64,000 bases of DNA from Paenibacillus sp. H1-7 (GCF_022354825.1 NZ_CP031168.1:4341501-4405500), one strand, 5' to 3'. Positions 41,361-51,914 are shown, counted from the stretch's first letter. Numbers and translations are program-made. The notes: generated from the sequence alone by a model not told the origin.

Positions 41361-42140
41361 ATGACATTCAACCATCAAAATGAGCTTGTTCGTAAGGCAG
41401 TCGCCGTGCTGGAAAGTTTTGAGAACGGCAACCTCGAAGCGATTACGGCTTACGTTCATCCAGATCAATATATTCAGCACAACCAGGCCTTACCCGATGG
41501 TCGTGAAGCCATGCTTGGTGCACTTGATCATTTAAAGGAAATTGGTATAAAGGTAAGCATTAAGCGTACTTTAGTCGACGGAGATTATGTGGCTCTTCAT
41601 TCTGTATATGATTTTCACGGCCCTAAAATTGCCTTTGATATCTTCCGTTTTGAGAATGGACTAATCGTCGAGCATTGGGACAATTTGCAAGAGATGGAGC
41701 AAAAGACACCAAGCAATCATACGATGATTGACGGACCGGTTACGATTAAGGATATCGACAAGACGGATGCCAACAAAGCATTTGTCAAAAGCTATGTTGA
41801 AAACATCTTGCTTGGGAAGAACCCCGACCTGCTTGCCTCTTACTTTGATGGAGATAACTACATTCAGCATAGCCCGCATATTACGGACGGTCTTTCCGGC
41901 CTTTACGCTGCTTTGCAGGCTCTGAAGGAGAAAAATATTGAGTTTCAATATACTCATGTCCATCAAGTAATCGGGCAAGGCGATTTTGTTCTTACAGTGA
42001 GTGAAGGTCTATTTGATGGTCAGCATACCGCTTTCTACGATTTGTTCCGCGTAGAGGATGGAAAGATCGTTGAGCATTGGGACGTAATCGAGGCCATCTT
42101 GCCGGCAGAAAAACGAAAAAATTCGAACAGTAGATTTTGA
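41361..42140 (+). CDS. tandem SnoaL-like (NTF2-fold) protein
   Basis: The 259-residue protein contains two copies of the same domain, about residues 10-120 and 140-250. Each has the pattern YIQHNQALPDG / YIQHSPHITDG and ends with RFENGLIVEHWDN / RVEDGKIVEHWDV. SnoaL-like domains are small cone-shaped barrels that bind or isomerise small molecules. AAGGAGG lies 8 nt before ATG 41361. A terminator follows. It is divergent from a TetR gene that likely controls it. Confidence 0.85.
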   Translation: MTFNHQNELVRKAVAVLESFENGNLEAITAYVHPDQYIQHNQALPDGREAMLGALDHLKEIGIKVSIKRTLVDGDYVALHSVYDFHGPKIAFDIFRFENGLIVEHWDNLQEMEQKTPSNHTMIDGPVTIKDIDKTDANKAFVKSYVENILLGKNPDLLASYFDGDNYIQHSPHITDGLSGLYAALQALKEKNIEFQYTHVHQVIGQGDFVLTVSEGLFDGQHTAFYDLFRVEDGKIVEHWDVIEAILPAEKRKNSNSRF

Positions 42141-42163
42141 AGTTTGTGTAGCTGAATCGCAAG

Positions 42164-42199
42164 AAAGACATCGCCGAATTTAATTACGGTGATGTCTTT
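42164..42199 (+). terminator. terminator of the SnoaL-like gene
   Basis: AAAGACATC-CCG pairs with CGG-GATGTCTTT, followed by TGCTTC. It starts 23 nt after the stop. Confidence 0.8.
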
Positions 42200-42341
42200 T
42201 GCTTCACGAATGTACTTGAATGGTAAATTTTATAGTCCAATGGATACAGAAGCGTTGCTTCAGCAACGCTATTTTCGTTCATTGCAATGAAGTTACCGTA
42301 TGACGAGGGGGGGAGAGGATCATTAAAATACTGACACAAAA

Positions 42342-42900
42342 ATGATGTGGCTTGGATTAGTGCTCGTCCTGATCGTGTTGACCGTATTCGGGGTAGTGAT
42401 GATGGGATCGGTGCTTGGATCGAAGCCAAAGGAGCTCCCGGTGGCCGGAACTGTTGCAGCTGCTGCTTGGGCAGATCGGACAGCAAACAGAGCAAATTCA
42501 AATTCCAGTTGAATCGGCTAGAGCTTTAATGACACCGGTGAACGTTCAGGAGGAAGTCGTGCATCCACCGGGGTTGAATAATGCGTCGGGGAATGCGCCG
42601 GGTTTGTTGATCCAGATCTTGTGGATCGGCAGCCTGGTGACCGGAGTAGTCTTGTTCCTGGCTAACCAGAAGGCGGTCGCCGCGGGTTCAAGAAAATGGA
42701 CAGTTAGCGCGCTGCAAGCTATTGGAGGAATGACGATCGCCGGCATAGCGTCGGGCTTCACCATATGGATGGCTTCGTCGTGGTTCGGCATGGAACTGGC
42801 GAACGCGGGCCGCTGCATGAGCTCAAGATATTGCTCGCATGCTCTGGAAGCATCATTTGCGATGATTCCCTTCCCCCTCTTTTCATCCTATTTTACGTAA
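42342..42900 (+). pseudogene. YhgE/Pip-family membrane protein, broken
   Basis: The N-terminal part (MMWLGLVLVLIVLTVFGVVM, then KPKELPVAG) gives the first membrane helix. Another frame continues ELLQLLLGQIGQQTEQIQIP, ALMTPVNVQEEVVHPPG and the helices LLIQILWIGSLVTGVVLFLA. This order matches YhgE/Pip proteins but most of the long extracellular domain is deleted and the frame shifts near 42430. It cannot make the normal product. Confidence 0.65.
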
Positions 42901-43072
42901 GAAGTGATGCGCCTATGGGTGCCCATCTCATTTTATATTCGCTCAAGCATAACTTAGTATGTGGGAAGGAGATGATCTCTTTTGAAAGAGAAACGAATCC
43001 TTTTCTTTTAAGTATTGATTGCAATTGCTTCAGAGTTAAATCACACCTATTTCCATCCAGATAAAATTGCAA

Positions 43073-43105
43073 TCGGGAATGATATAAGGTTCTTGTCCCC
43101 CGACA
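43073..43105. repeat. single GACAAGAACCTT-family end
   Basis: GGGAATGATATAAGGTTCTT followed by GTCCCCCGACA is the most complete single end in the window, with the outer tip CCGACA. No partner end lies within several kb. Confidence 0.65.
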
Positions 43106-43646
43106 ACAACTCGTTTTGAGAAGTGTAGAATCTACTGAGAAATACCACATTCTGTCCCAGTTAATTGAATAATGCTGCTTTAAATATTAGAAGTCGCTCA
43201 GTTAAAATGAACGACTTCTATTATTTATTATTTTGTTTCGAATTGCTCAAATGTTTTTGTCCGTTGCCGCTCCACAGATAATCGTCAACCACAACATGTA
43301 TCGACGTATCGTCTAATAAAGCTTTGATGATGATTAGGAAAACCGATTTCGCTAGACTCTGAGATTTTTATCAATCAGTTTTAGGGTTTGAGCGGAACTC
43401 TTCATCCCACCTGAACATCATTATTGGTGTATTTCAATTCGTCGTTTTTTACATTCTACTTCCCTCTCCTTTAACACCTGCTCGATCCCCCACAACATTT
43501 CTGTGAATGAATGTAGTTTTAACACGATATCATATGAATTTTTGCTTTCGATTGAAACAATGTCTTCATCCCTCTTTCAGTTCGGGGTTGCACCCGCAAT
43601 CTGGAGGTCCCCCTCACCTGTTGCCTGCTTTCTCATCGCCCTAGGT
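43106..43646. other. intergenic stretch, no intact gene
   Basis: Only the hairpin at 43187-43220 is supported. Short open stretches have no ribosome site or family. Confidence 0.4.
43187..43220. terminator. hairpin terminator
   Basis: TAGAAGTCG pairs with CGACTTCTA and is followed by a T-rich stretch on the plus side. Confidence 0.6.
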
Positions 43647-45761
43647 CTATATCGCCCGATTTGCAGTGCTCTTCTCCCCACCCTTTTGCAGCTGATACAT
43701 CCGGTAGTATCGGCCCTGCAGCTGCATGAGCTGCTCATGATTGCCGCGCTCAACGATTTCCCCGCGATGCAGGACGAGAATCAGATCCGCCTCCCGTATG
43801 GTCGATAGACGGTGGGCGATAACGAAGGTCGTACGCCCTTCGCTGACTACTTTCAGCGCTTGTTGAATCAGGCCCTCCGTCTCGCTATCTATGCTGGCCG
43901 TCGCCTCGTCCAGAATCAGAATCGCGGGATCGAAGGCCAGCGCGCGGGCGAATGAAATCAGCTGCCGCTGGCCTGCCGACAACGTGCTTCCGCGCTCCAC
44001 AACTGGCTCGTCGTATCCGCCGGGCAGCTTCTCGATGAAGCCAGCTGCTCCGACATCCACCAATGCCTGCTTGACCTTGCTCTCATCAATGTCCTTGTTG
44101 TGCAGACTTACGTTAAACTTGATGTCCCCTGCAAACAAGAACGGATCCTGGAGTACGATGCCCATGTGCTTACGGAGCTGCTGCTTGGACATTCCGGCAA
44201 TGCTTTTGCCGTCGATACGAATCTCACCTTCCGTCGGCTCGTAAAAGCCCAACAGCAAGTTCATGATAGAGCTTTTGCCAGAGCCTGTATGTCCTACAAG
44301 AGCCACCGTCTCGCCTTTGTTGGCTTCGAATGTGATGTTACGAAGCACCGGCTCCCCCTCCTTGTAGGCAAAGCTAATGTTATCAAACGCAACATGCCCT
44401 TCCGGTCTCGCCACTCCGACAGCATCCTCCAGCTCCCTGCCTTCCAGATCGAGCAGATGAAACACTTTTTCGGCGGATACAATAGCCCTTTGGGCATTCA
44501 TCAGCTGATCGAAGATGCCGATGATCGGTTGAAAAAAGCGGCCCAAATAATCGATAAACGCATAAAAAACACCGAACGAAATGGCCGTATGCAATGATTG
44601 GCCGCCGAAATACCAGATCGTCCCTGCCGTAAACAAGGCTCCGATCAAGCCGGTGAAGTTGCGTGAGGAAAGGGAGAATACCCGGAACTGCTTGACGTTG
44701 TTGCGGTACCGGTCCTCGTTCAGCTCCTCGAATTCGTCCAAACGGGCTTTCTCCTGGCGAAACGCCTGCAGGATCGGCATCACTGCGATAGACTCGCTGA
44801 TCATCGCATTCATATCGCTTAAGCGTGCCCGCATGACAGTCACATACTTTTTGGAAAACTTCAAATGCACCACCATGACGACTGCAAACAGCGGGATGAA
44901 CACCAGCGTGACGAGCGCGAGACGGACGTCAAGCAAGAACAGCGCTATATAAATGCCGACAATATTGATGGTACTGACTACGAAAGTAGCCATAAAGCTC
45001 ATGAACAGGTCCCGTATCGCCTCCGTATCGTTCGCGATTCGAGATACAACCTGTCCAATAGGCGTACTGTCAAAATACCGGATGGGGATACGCTGAATAT
45101 GCCGCATCAGATCCATACGCATCCGTTGGATAATCCGGAGGGCGGTCGACTGCAGGGTGAATGCCTGTACGTAATGAAGGAGACTGGCCGTAACGAGCAA
45201 ACCGACGAACAGAGATAGCCATCGGATCACCGCGCCTACGTCATACCGGTAGAGCGATGCCACCTCGGCTCCGCTTAGCCTGCGTGCAGGAATTATCTCT
45301 GGAGCGGCCCCTTCGCGAACGACTTGCACCAGCACCTGCTGCGATCCCTCCAGCCCGCTGGAATCGGGTGCAAGAGACCAGCTGCCGTCAAATCGGGACA
45401 TTGTATTAATTAAATACATCCCTCTCTCCAGCTGCATGAACCTCACTTCTTTCCACTGCGCCGAGCTCGTAATAGAGGAGCCTGCCGAAGAATCGGCAGC
45501 CAGCCAGTCGGCTCTGCTGTATCGTTTCCCGTTCAGCTCGACTGTGCGTAGACCCTCCGGGACTTGCTGCCCGACATCCCCCTCATACCATGGCAGCTGA
45601 ACGCTGTTAATATGCTTATCGATAATGGTCTTGGCAATATAAGGCCCCGCCAGCTCGGCTCCAACCGCACAGCAGAGCACCAGCAGCGCAGCTGCTATCC
45701 GCATCTTGTACAGCATGGCGTAGGACATTAACCGCCTTACAACCGTTGGTTTCGGTGTCAT
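43647..45761 (-). CDS. yheH: ABC exporter half, canonical ATPase site (YheH-like)
   Basis: The 704-residue protein fuses a six-helix exporter domain to an ATPase. After the first helix there is an extra extracytoplasmic insert of about 125 residues (about 50-175), a feature of YheH-type subunits. The ATPase has Walker A GHTGSGKSS, signature LSAGQRQL, Walker B ILILDEATAS with the catalytic Glu, and H-loop IAHRLS. It pairs with the protein encoded 50 nt upstream to form a heterodimeric exporter at the membrane. In B. subtilis the related YheI/YheH pair is a drug exporter that also affects sporulation signalling; the role here is inferred. Confidence 0.85.
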   Translation of the reverse strand: MTPKPTVVRRLMSYAMLYKMRIAAALLVLCCAVGAELAGPYIAKTIIDKHINSVQLPWYEGDVGQQVPEGLRTVELNGKRYSRADWLAADSSAGSSITSSAQWKEVRFMQLERGMYLINTMSRFDGSWSLAPDSSGLEGSQQVLVQVVREGAAPEIIPARRLSGAEVASLYRYDVGAVIRWLSLFVGLLVTASLLHYVQAFTLQSTALRIIQRMRMDLMRHIQRIPIRYFDSTPIGQVVSRIANDTEAIRDLFMSFMATFVVSTINIVGIYIALFLLDVRLALVTLVFIPLFAVVMVVHLKFSKKYVTVMRARLSDMNAMISESIAVMPILQAFRQEKARLDEFEELNEDRYRNNVKQFRVFSLSSRNFTGLIGALFTAGTIWYFGGQSLHTAISFGVFYAFIDYLGRFFQPIIGIFDQLMNAQRAIVSAEKVFHLLDLEGRELEDAVGVARPEGHVAFDNISFAYKEGEPVLRNITFEANKGETVALVGHTGSGKSSIMNLLLGFYEPTEGEIRIDGKSIAGMSKQQLRKHMGIVLQDPFLFAGDIKFNVSLHNKDIDESKVKQALVDVGAAGFIEKLPGGYDEPVVERGSTLSAGQRQLISFARALAFDPAILILDEATASIDSETEGLIQQALKVVSEGRTTFVIAHRLSTIREADLILVLHRGEIVERGNHEQLMQLQGRYYRMYQLQKGGEKSTANRAI

Positions 45762-45811
45762 GATTCACTTCCTTCTCTTTTCTTTTCCAAACAAATAACG
45801 GTTCAGCCCGT

Positions 45812-47557
45812 TCAAGCCTCCGCCAGATTCGCTTCTAATTGCTGATGGTCGAACTGCTCCTTGTACCAGCCTCCGAGCAGCATTAACTGTTCGTGTGTGC
45901 CTTCCTCTACTATCCGCCCTTCATCCAACACGATAATCCAGTCCGCATGCATAACCGCAGATAACCGGTGCGTTGCAATGAATGTCGTTTTGCCCGTCCT
46001 TTCTATTCGCAGGTTGGCCAAAATCGCACTTTCCGTACGCGCATCAACAGCCGAGAGCGAATCGTCCAGAATCAAAATTTCCGGATCGATTAGCAAGGCG
46101 CGCGCAATGCTTACCCGCTGCTTTTGCCCACCGGACAGCATAACCCCGTTCTCGCCGACGATCGTATCCAAGCCATCGGGAAGGTGCCCAATGTCCTGTT
46201 GGAACGAAGCCATCTCGATCGCTTTCCATATGTCTCTCTCCTCCGCCCCCGGCCTGCCGAGAGCGATATTGTCCCAGATCGGCTTCGACAGCAGCAAGTG
46301 CTCCTGAGGTACGTACCCAATCCACTCCCGGAGCTGGGACAGCGCAATTTGTTCTATAGGTGTTTGTGAAAGGAACAAGCGGCCCGGTTCTATAGGGTAC
46401 TGCCGTAGCAGCTGCTTCAGCAGCGTACTTTTACCGCTACCGGTTCGGCCAACAATACCAAGCGTCTGTCCTCGCTCAAGCCGGAGCGATATTTCATTCA
46501 GGCTGTCCGTACCGGATCCGGGATAACGGAAGGATAGCCGCTCGAGAACGATGGACCCCGGAAACGGCAAGGAAACCGTTGGCGACGCATCCTGGACGTC
46601 GGGCTGCTGCTCAAAGCTCTTCGACAAACGGTCAACCGAAGCGGTCCCCCGCTGCAAAATATTAATAAACTCGCCGAAAGCGATCATAGGCCAAATCAGC
46701 ATGCCCAAATAAATGTTGAACGAAATGAGCTGACCGAGCGATATTTGGTTATGAAATACGAGATAGGCTCCATACCCGATACCGATAGCGTAGCTTAACC
46801 CCACAATTAGAGAAATTGATGGGTGGAACAAGGCATTGACCGCCGCCACACGGATATTTTTCTCCATGACGTCCCTGGTCACTCTATCAAAGGTGTCTAT
46901 GTCGTGCTCTTCCTGTACATAGGAACGGATGACCCTCATACCGGAGATCGATTCCAGTGCCTGATCGTTCATCCTGCCGAACGAGGTTTGAGCGGCGACG
47001 AAACGTTTACGCATCTGTTTGCCCAGCATGCTTATAACCAACGCAAGGAAAGGCATCGGAATTAACGCCGCCAACATCAGTTTGTAGCTAATCAGGGAAA
47101 TCATCGTCACCAGGACCACAGCCGTTCCGACCAGCGTATTGACCAGCGTCATAACGCCATAACCCGCCGTTTGGCTTATAGCCAATACGTCGTTCGTAGC
47201 CAGCGCCATCAATTCCCCCGTACTATTGCGTTGAAAAAAAGAGGGCGACATCTTCGTCAGATGCTTCAGAAGTCGGCCCCTCAGCAGCTTTTCCAGCAAA
47301 ATCGAGTTGCCGAACAGCGTCGTCACCCAAATATAAACCATCACATACAAGAGCAGCGCCAAACCGATCAGCAGCAGGACGCTTTGACGGAGCTCTTCTC
47401 CGGTCAACGTTCCGGTACGGATTTGGTCGATGACGTTGCCAATCATTTTGGGCGGAATGATATTCAATATGTTGACTAAAGCCATCAGAGCAATGGCCAT
47501 TGCATATTTCCCCCACTGCTGCTTAAAAAACCACGACAATCTCGTAATAAAGGACAT
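45812..47557 (-). CDS. yheI: ABC exporter half, degenerate ATPase site (YheI-like)
   Basis: The 581-residue protein has six membrane helices then an ATPase with Walker A GRTGSGKST, signature LSGGQKQR, Walker B ILILDDSLSA and H-loop ATHRLS. The residue after Walker B is Asp instead of Glu, so this subunit supplies the degenerate site, as expected for the first member of YheI/YheH-type heterodimers. ATG 47557 was chosen because AGGAGGGG lies just before it. It is the first gene of the two-gene operon. Confidence 0.85.
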   Translation of the reverse strand: MSFITRLSWFFKQQWGKYAMAIALMALVNILNIIPPKMIGNVIDQIRTGTLTGEELRQSVLLLIGLALLLYVMVYIWVTTLFGNSILLEKLLRGRLLKHLTKMSPSFFQRNSTGELMALATNDVLAISQTAGYGVMTLVNTLVGTAVVLVTMISLISYKLMLAALIPMPFLALVISMLGKQMRKRFVAAQTSFGRMNDQALESISGMRVIRSYVQEEHDIDTFDRVTRDVMEKNIRVAAVNALFHPSISLIVGLSYAIGIGYGAYLVFHNQISLGQLISFNIYLGMLIWPMIAFGEFINILQRGTASVDRLSKSFEQQPDVQDASPTVSLPFPGSIVLERLSFRYPGSGTDSLNEISLRLERGQTLGIVGRTGSGKSTLLKQLLRQYPIEPGRLFLSQTPIEQIALSQLREWIGYVPQEHLLLSKPIWDNIALGRPGAEERDIWKAIEMASFQQDIGHLPDGLDTIVGENGVMLSGGQKQRVSIARALLIDPEILILDDSLSAVDARTESAILANLRIERTGKTTFIATHRLSAVMHADWIIVLDEGRIVEEGTHEQLMLLGGWYKEQFDHQQLEANLAEA

Positions 47558-47748
47558 GTTTCCCCTCCTAAGAGTTAAGGCCAAATATATTCCAAAAAAA
47601 GCAATTCTCTTCTTACCATACCATAATTTATTGAGAGAGCGCATTGGATTTTATCGTTATGAGAAAAAACTCCTATCGACGTCCTTGCACAGAGGTCCGC
47701 AATGAATTATCCGCTTCATCTTACTTTTGTCGAAGTCACTGTTTTTAG

Positions 47749-48069
47749 GACAATCCGCTTGTGGAAGCCGTGTTGCTAAACGGCGGAACCGGTATCACCA
47801 GACAGGACACGACTTATGAGGCGGTTCGCGATCTTCTTGACAAAGAGCTGCAGGGCATCGGCGAAATCTTCCGCTTTCTAAGCTATACCGAGGACATTGG
47901 CGCTGCTGCCATGCTGAGCCGCGCAGTCGCCGGAGTACATAATGATAAGGCTATTTTTTCTATTCCTGGATCGTCCGGGGCTGTTAAGCTCGCTCTCATG
48001 AAAAACATCATTCCCGAACTTAGGCATGACATGCATCAAATTTATAAGGATTTAATAGGAAAGCAGTAG
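47749..48069 (+). pseudogene. moaB: moaB-like gene, 5' truncated
   Basis: The remaining about 105 residues match the second half of the MoaB/MogA fold: LLNGGTGITRQDTTYEAV, GIGEIFRFLSYTEDIGAAAM and IFSIPGSSGAVKLALMK. These molybdopterin-binding proteins act in molybdenum cofactor synthesis. About the first 65 residues are absent and no start codon or ribosome site fits, so the gene is a remnant. No other moa gene is in the window. Confidence 0.75.
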
Positions 48070-48085
48070 AGATACTGCTTTTTTG
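48061..48085 (+). terminator. terminator overlapping the moaB stop
   Basis: AAGCAGTA pairs with TACTGCTT around GAGA, followed by TTTTGTTT. The TAG stop of the moaB remnant lies within the hairpin. Confidence 0.8.
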
Positions 48086-48288
48086 TTTACTTGCTTATCT
48101 TTTTCATCGATATGCTGTTCGGATTTTAATCTTCTTTTCAGTTTATTTGTTAACATAATAAAAATCCTTCCTTTTCACTTTTTATCGCGAAAAAGAAGGA
48201 AGCCATCGTCTACATTCGCCAGTACGGGCGTTATGCCCAAGTATTTCGAATCATCAGCTTATTGCCGTGTACGTATGCACCGCATTAC

Positions 48289-50529
48289 TTACTTTATTTT
48301 TTGCTGCTGTCTAAATTGGATAGGCGTTGTTCCAAATACCTTCTTGAACGTTGTGAAGAAGTGGCTTTTCGTTTGGAAACCAGCCTGTTCTGCAACTTCC
48401 GCTACAGTTAAATCAGTGCTTAAAAGAAGCTCCTTTACCCGGTCCAAACGCTGATTTGAAATAAAGTCCGATATCGGGCAATCCATCCATTCCTTAAACA
48501 CGGCCCGAAGATAGCTGACTGAGACCGATGTATGATCCGCAATGGAATCCACACTCAGCATGGGGTTATGTAGATTATTCCGAATATATTGAACGGCTTC
48601 TGTAACAATTTCTTCTTTTCGATTATTAGTTGACCGCTGTTTTAAATCGTCAACAATTTGATGCAGGAACGTTTCAATCCAATGGAATGCTTCATTTAAA
48701 TGATGGAATTGATTTAGTGTATGCTCAATTCCTTCCATTCCTTTTACAGTGTTTAGCTTTTTAAAACTTTTCATCAACTCATATATTAAATGTACAAGCT
48801 GCATTTTGCATTCCGAATAAGTCATTCCCTTCATATCCCCAGCCAGCTGCTCCAAATATCCTTTAACAGCTAGCAAGTTACCGATACGCACAGAAGCAAC
48901 GAGCTCTCGTATCACATCTTCATCAAGATAATTTGGCCTATCCTCAAACTGCTTTAGATCACTCTCCGAATATACACGGTCTTTGCCATCAATAAAATTA
49001 AGCATGGATGCCTCCATAACCAATTCGTAGCTCTGGAGCAGTGCTTCATCCGAAGCCTTAGGATCGCTGACCGCTGCAACAACTCCGATATGCAGCCATT
49101 GGTCAATATTTGATTTGATTTCTTGAAGCATAGCATCGATTTTTTCTTTCTTCTTTGTGTCAGGGAATATTAGAACGGTGTGATCGATTCCAATATCGAC
49201 TGCCTCTCCGGCTAAGCCATATTGTCTCATGACCTCATTAGCTATATTGCCGATGGCGTACTTCATTAGCTTTCTTGAAGGAAAATCATATTTATCACAG
49301 AATGCAGCATAATACCGGATCCTTAAAACCGCTAATCGGATCGAACCCGCGGCAAGCACCGGTATCTCTTGAAACCACTCTTTTTTATAACGTTCCGAAA
49401 GCGAGCCGTTAAGTATCCATTGGCGCAACCGCTCCTCCTTGATTAATGATTTACTATCTTTGATAGAACGATCCATTTGCTCCACTTTGTTAATAAGCGA
49501 TTCGATACCGGAAGTGATGCTTACTGTGGTTTCCACGGTGTTGGAAGGGACATAGGGCTGACCGATACGCACTTGAATAGCTTGCAGCATAGTACCTATG
49601 GGGCGTATATTGGTTCTGGAATACCAATAAAGTATCATCCAGATAATCAGAACAAGCAGACTGAAGCAAAGTAAAATCGTCCATCTGGTGACGGAAATAC
49701 TTTGATTTAACGTTTCAAGCGAGGTTAGATGAAAGATCTTCCAACCCGAAATACTTAGCGTCTGATAACGTAATGACCACTCCTCGCCATCAACCGAAAA
49801 ATGAGATTTCCCTAAGTTACCGTTTAAACTTAACGTTCTTACCTTCTTGAGCATTTCATCCGAAACATTCCCCAGCATCAATTCCCCTTCCCCGTTCAGT
49901 ATGAACACATCATTCGCGATTTGCTTATTCATCTGCAGGATGTACTGCTGCAGCTTTTCCTTATCCAGCAGCACCGCCAATTTACTGTTGTTCTCCCCTC
50001 TATCAATTACATCTCGCACGACCAATAACAAATAACTTTTGCCTTGAATCTCGTAATTTCGCAGGTTTAGGTTTTGACTCTTTTCCGATCGAACTTGTTC
50101 AAGAAATTCTATGTTCTCCTCGTCAGTTAACTTAGTCAGACCTTTATCCGAAGCGTACATACGGTTAATGGAGGGATTAATCACATTTACGGACTGAATA
50201 AATGGCTCAATACCCAAGTAATCCGTCAAGCTCAATTCCATTTGTTTAAAAACCCAATAGTCAACCTCCGAAGCGGTCATCCAACCGTTTACATTCTGAT
50301 CCCGAAAAATACGGACGGAATATAATTTAAGTTTTCGCAGCGTGAAGTCGGTGTTGTCCTTAACTTGCGCAATACGCTGCAGAGTCAGGCGGTCAATTTC
50401 AGTTATTGCATTATTAGTCAATTGCCTAGTTAAAATATAAGAAAATATATAAATGGTCACAGTGAACGCTAAGGCCATATATATAAACATTCGTAAATGC
50501 AATTGCTGCGGCAGCAGACCACGAAGCAT
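48289..50529 (-). CDS. membrane-anchored AraC-family sensor regulator
   Basis: The protein of about 746 residues has a membrane helix near residues 13-35, an extracytoplasmic sensor domain to about 280, a second helix (RWTILLCFSLLVLIIWMILY), a HAMP-like and cytoplasmic region, and a C-terminal AraC double helix-turn-helix (SVDSIADHTSVSVSYLRAVF; VAEVAEQAGFQTKSHFFTTF). This one-protein sensor-regulator design is typical of Paenibacillus carbohydrate loci. Two ATG codons are possible; the second (50529) lies 7 nt after AAGGAGG. It is separated by a terminator from the ABC operon upstream, which it probably activates. Confidence 0.85.
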   Translation of the reverse strand: MLRGLLPQQLHLRMFIYMALAFTVTIYIFSYILTRQLTNNAITEIDRLTLQRIAQVKDNTDFTLRKLKLYSVRIFRDQNVNGWMTASEVDYWVFKQMELSLTDYLGIEPFIQSVNVINPSINRMYASDKGLTKLTDEENIEFLEQVRSEKSQNLNLRNYEIQGKSYLLLVVRDVIDRGENNSKLAVLLDKEKLQQYILQMNKQIANDVFILNGEGELMLGNVSDEMLKKVRTLSLNGNLGKSHFSVDGEEWSLRYQTLSISGWKIFHLTSLETLNQSISVTRWTILLCFSLLVLIIWMILYWYSRTNIRPIGTMLQAIQVRIGQPYVPSNTVETTVSITSGIESLINKVEQMDRSIKDSKSLIKEERLRQWILNGSLSERYKKEWFQEIPVLAAGSIRLAVLRIRYYAAFCDKYDFPSRKLMKYAIGNIANEVMRQYGLAGEAVDIGIDHTVLIFPDTKKKEKIDAMLQEIKSNIDQWLHIGVVAAVSDPKASDEALLQSYELVMEASMLNFIDGKDRVYSESDLKQFEDRPNYLDEDVIRELVASVRIGNLLAVKGYLEQLAGDMKGMTYSECKMQLVHLIYELMKSFKKLNTVKGMEGIEHTLNQFHHLNEAFHWIETFLHQIVDDLKQRSTNNRKEEIVTEAVQYIRNNLHNPMLSVDSIADHTSVSVSYLRAVFKEWMDCPISDFISNQRLDRVKELLLSTDLTVAEVAEQAGFQTKSHFFTTFKKVFGTTPIQFRQQQKIK

Positions 50530-50617
50530 TGTCATCCCTCCTTGTCGCCGATGTATCTTATCTAAAGGTATTCCTCCATTAGCTTATCGTCAAGTTTGTA
50601 TTGGACAGGGATTAACA

Positions 50618-50659
50618 AAAACCCTGCGGATCTTTAGGACTTGTAATCCGCAGGGTTTT
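50618..50659 (-). terminator. terminator of the sugar-uptake operon
   Basis: AAAACCCTGCGGAT pairs perfectly with ATCCGCAGGGTTTT; on the minus strand a GTTAATCC tail follows the A/T arms. It lies about 70 nt past the last gene of the operon. Confidence 0.85.
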
Positions 50660-50726
50660 AAGCGCTATAAATTGTCAGTCCTCAATCCTATTTAACTCTT
50701 TGAAAACGAATATATCATAACTTCCT

Positions 50727-51890
50727 CTACAGCCGCGTGATTGGCGGTATAACATACTTTGAGGTTTGTATCAATTCCTTCAGCTTATTTTCATAAGCAT
50801 CGGCGTCCAGGGGCAATACAATCTTGCTTTCAGTGAATGAAGATTGCATAATGGCGTTGGCTAAAGTCAACCCATTGATTCCTTCTGTACCGTGAGCTAC
50901 TAACTCGCCGCCTCCATTTTGAATAGCGTTAATAAACTTTTCGATAACAACGAGATGCCCTTTAGGCTGAGTTATTTCTACAGGAATTTCTGTATACCAG
51001 CTTTCAACATTGCCGAATTTGCTTTTCGATTGCAGAATGAAATCAAATACGGACATCTGATTTTGATACATGACAAGCTTTTCATTCTCATAAACCAGCT
51101 TGCCGTGTTCTCCTACAATTTCAAAACGGTTTGTTCCGGGCGTCTCGGCCGTGGTTGCAATAAAATGTCCGATCATTCCATTCTCATGTTCAAAGTAGGC
51201 CGTCACTTCGTCTTCAACTTCAATATTGTGATATTTCCCAATGTTAACAAAACCGCTGATCTTCGCAGGCATTCCGAATAACCATTGATAAAGATCCATA
51301 TTATGCGGACATTGGTTGGTCAGAATTCCCCCGCCTTCTCCGGCCCAAGTCGCCCGCCAGTCGCCGCTATCGTAATAAAACTGCGGGCGAAACCACTGTG
51401 TATTGATCCAAGTAACACGAATCAGCTTGCCGAGCTTCCCACTTTGGACAATTTCCTTTAACTTCTTATGAAACGGATACGTTCTTTCCTGAAACATTAT
51501 GGCGAAGACAAGCTCAGGGTATGTCTCTTTAGCTCTTTCATAAGCAGATATCATTTTCTTCGCATCGTTTAAGTGGACAGCGATAGGCTTCTCGCAAAGC
51601 ACGTGAATACCTCTGTTAAATGCATCGATAGCAACTGAAGGATGATCATAATGGGGTGTCGCCACCGTAATAGCTTCAAGACCCGGTTTGTCGAGAAGTT
51701 CTGTGTGGCTATAATAAGCCGGTATTTGCAGCTCCTCGGCAAATTTATCAGCTCTGTCCTTAATTACATCACAAACACCGACAATTTCGACCTTTCCGGC
51801 AGTCTGGAGCTGCCGTAGATATTTGATATGACCCGATCCCATTGCCCCTACTCCAACGATGGCTATTTTTACACTTGTATTCATAGTCAT
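50727..51890 (-). CDS. Gfo/Idh/MocA family oxidoreductase
   Basis: The 387-residue protein begins with the dinucleotide loop IVGVGAMGSGHIKYL (residues 10-24) and has the family motif CEKPIAVHLNDAKKM near residues 95-109. The C-terminal beta-sheet domain carries QCPHNMDLYQWLFGMP, with the usual catalytic His. These enzymes oxidise or reduce sugars and inositols with NAD(P). It is the last gene of the operon, 24 nt after the isomerase-like gene, and probably starts breakdown of the imported sugar. Confidence 0.85.
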   Translation of the reverse strand: MTMNTSVKIAIVGVGAMGSGHIKYLRQLQTAGKVEIVGVCDVIKDRADKFAEELQIPAYYSHTELLDKPGLEAITVATPHYDHPSVAIDAFNRGIHVLCEKPIAVHLNDAKKMISAYERAKETYPELVFAIMFQERTYPFHKKLKEIVQSGKLGKLIRVTWINTQWFRPQFYYDSGDWRATWAGEGGGILTNQCPHNMDLYQWLFGMPAKISGFVNIGKYHNIEVEDEVTAYFEHENGMIGHFIATTAETPGTNRFEIVGEHGKLVYENEKLVMYQNQMSVFDFILQSKSKFGNVESWYTEIPVEITQPKGHLVVIEKFINAIQNGGGELVAHGTEGINGLTLANAIMQSSFTESKIVLPLDADAYENKLKELIQTSKYVIPPITRL

Positions 51891-51914
51891 TTCTAACTCC
51901 TCCTCCTCCTCGTT

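Noticed and set aside
43503..43808. Plus-strand reading frame overlapping the end of the ABC exporter gene
   Set aside because: It overlaps the well-supported exporter gene on the other strand and has no ribosome site or family.
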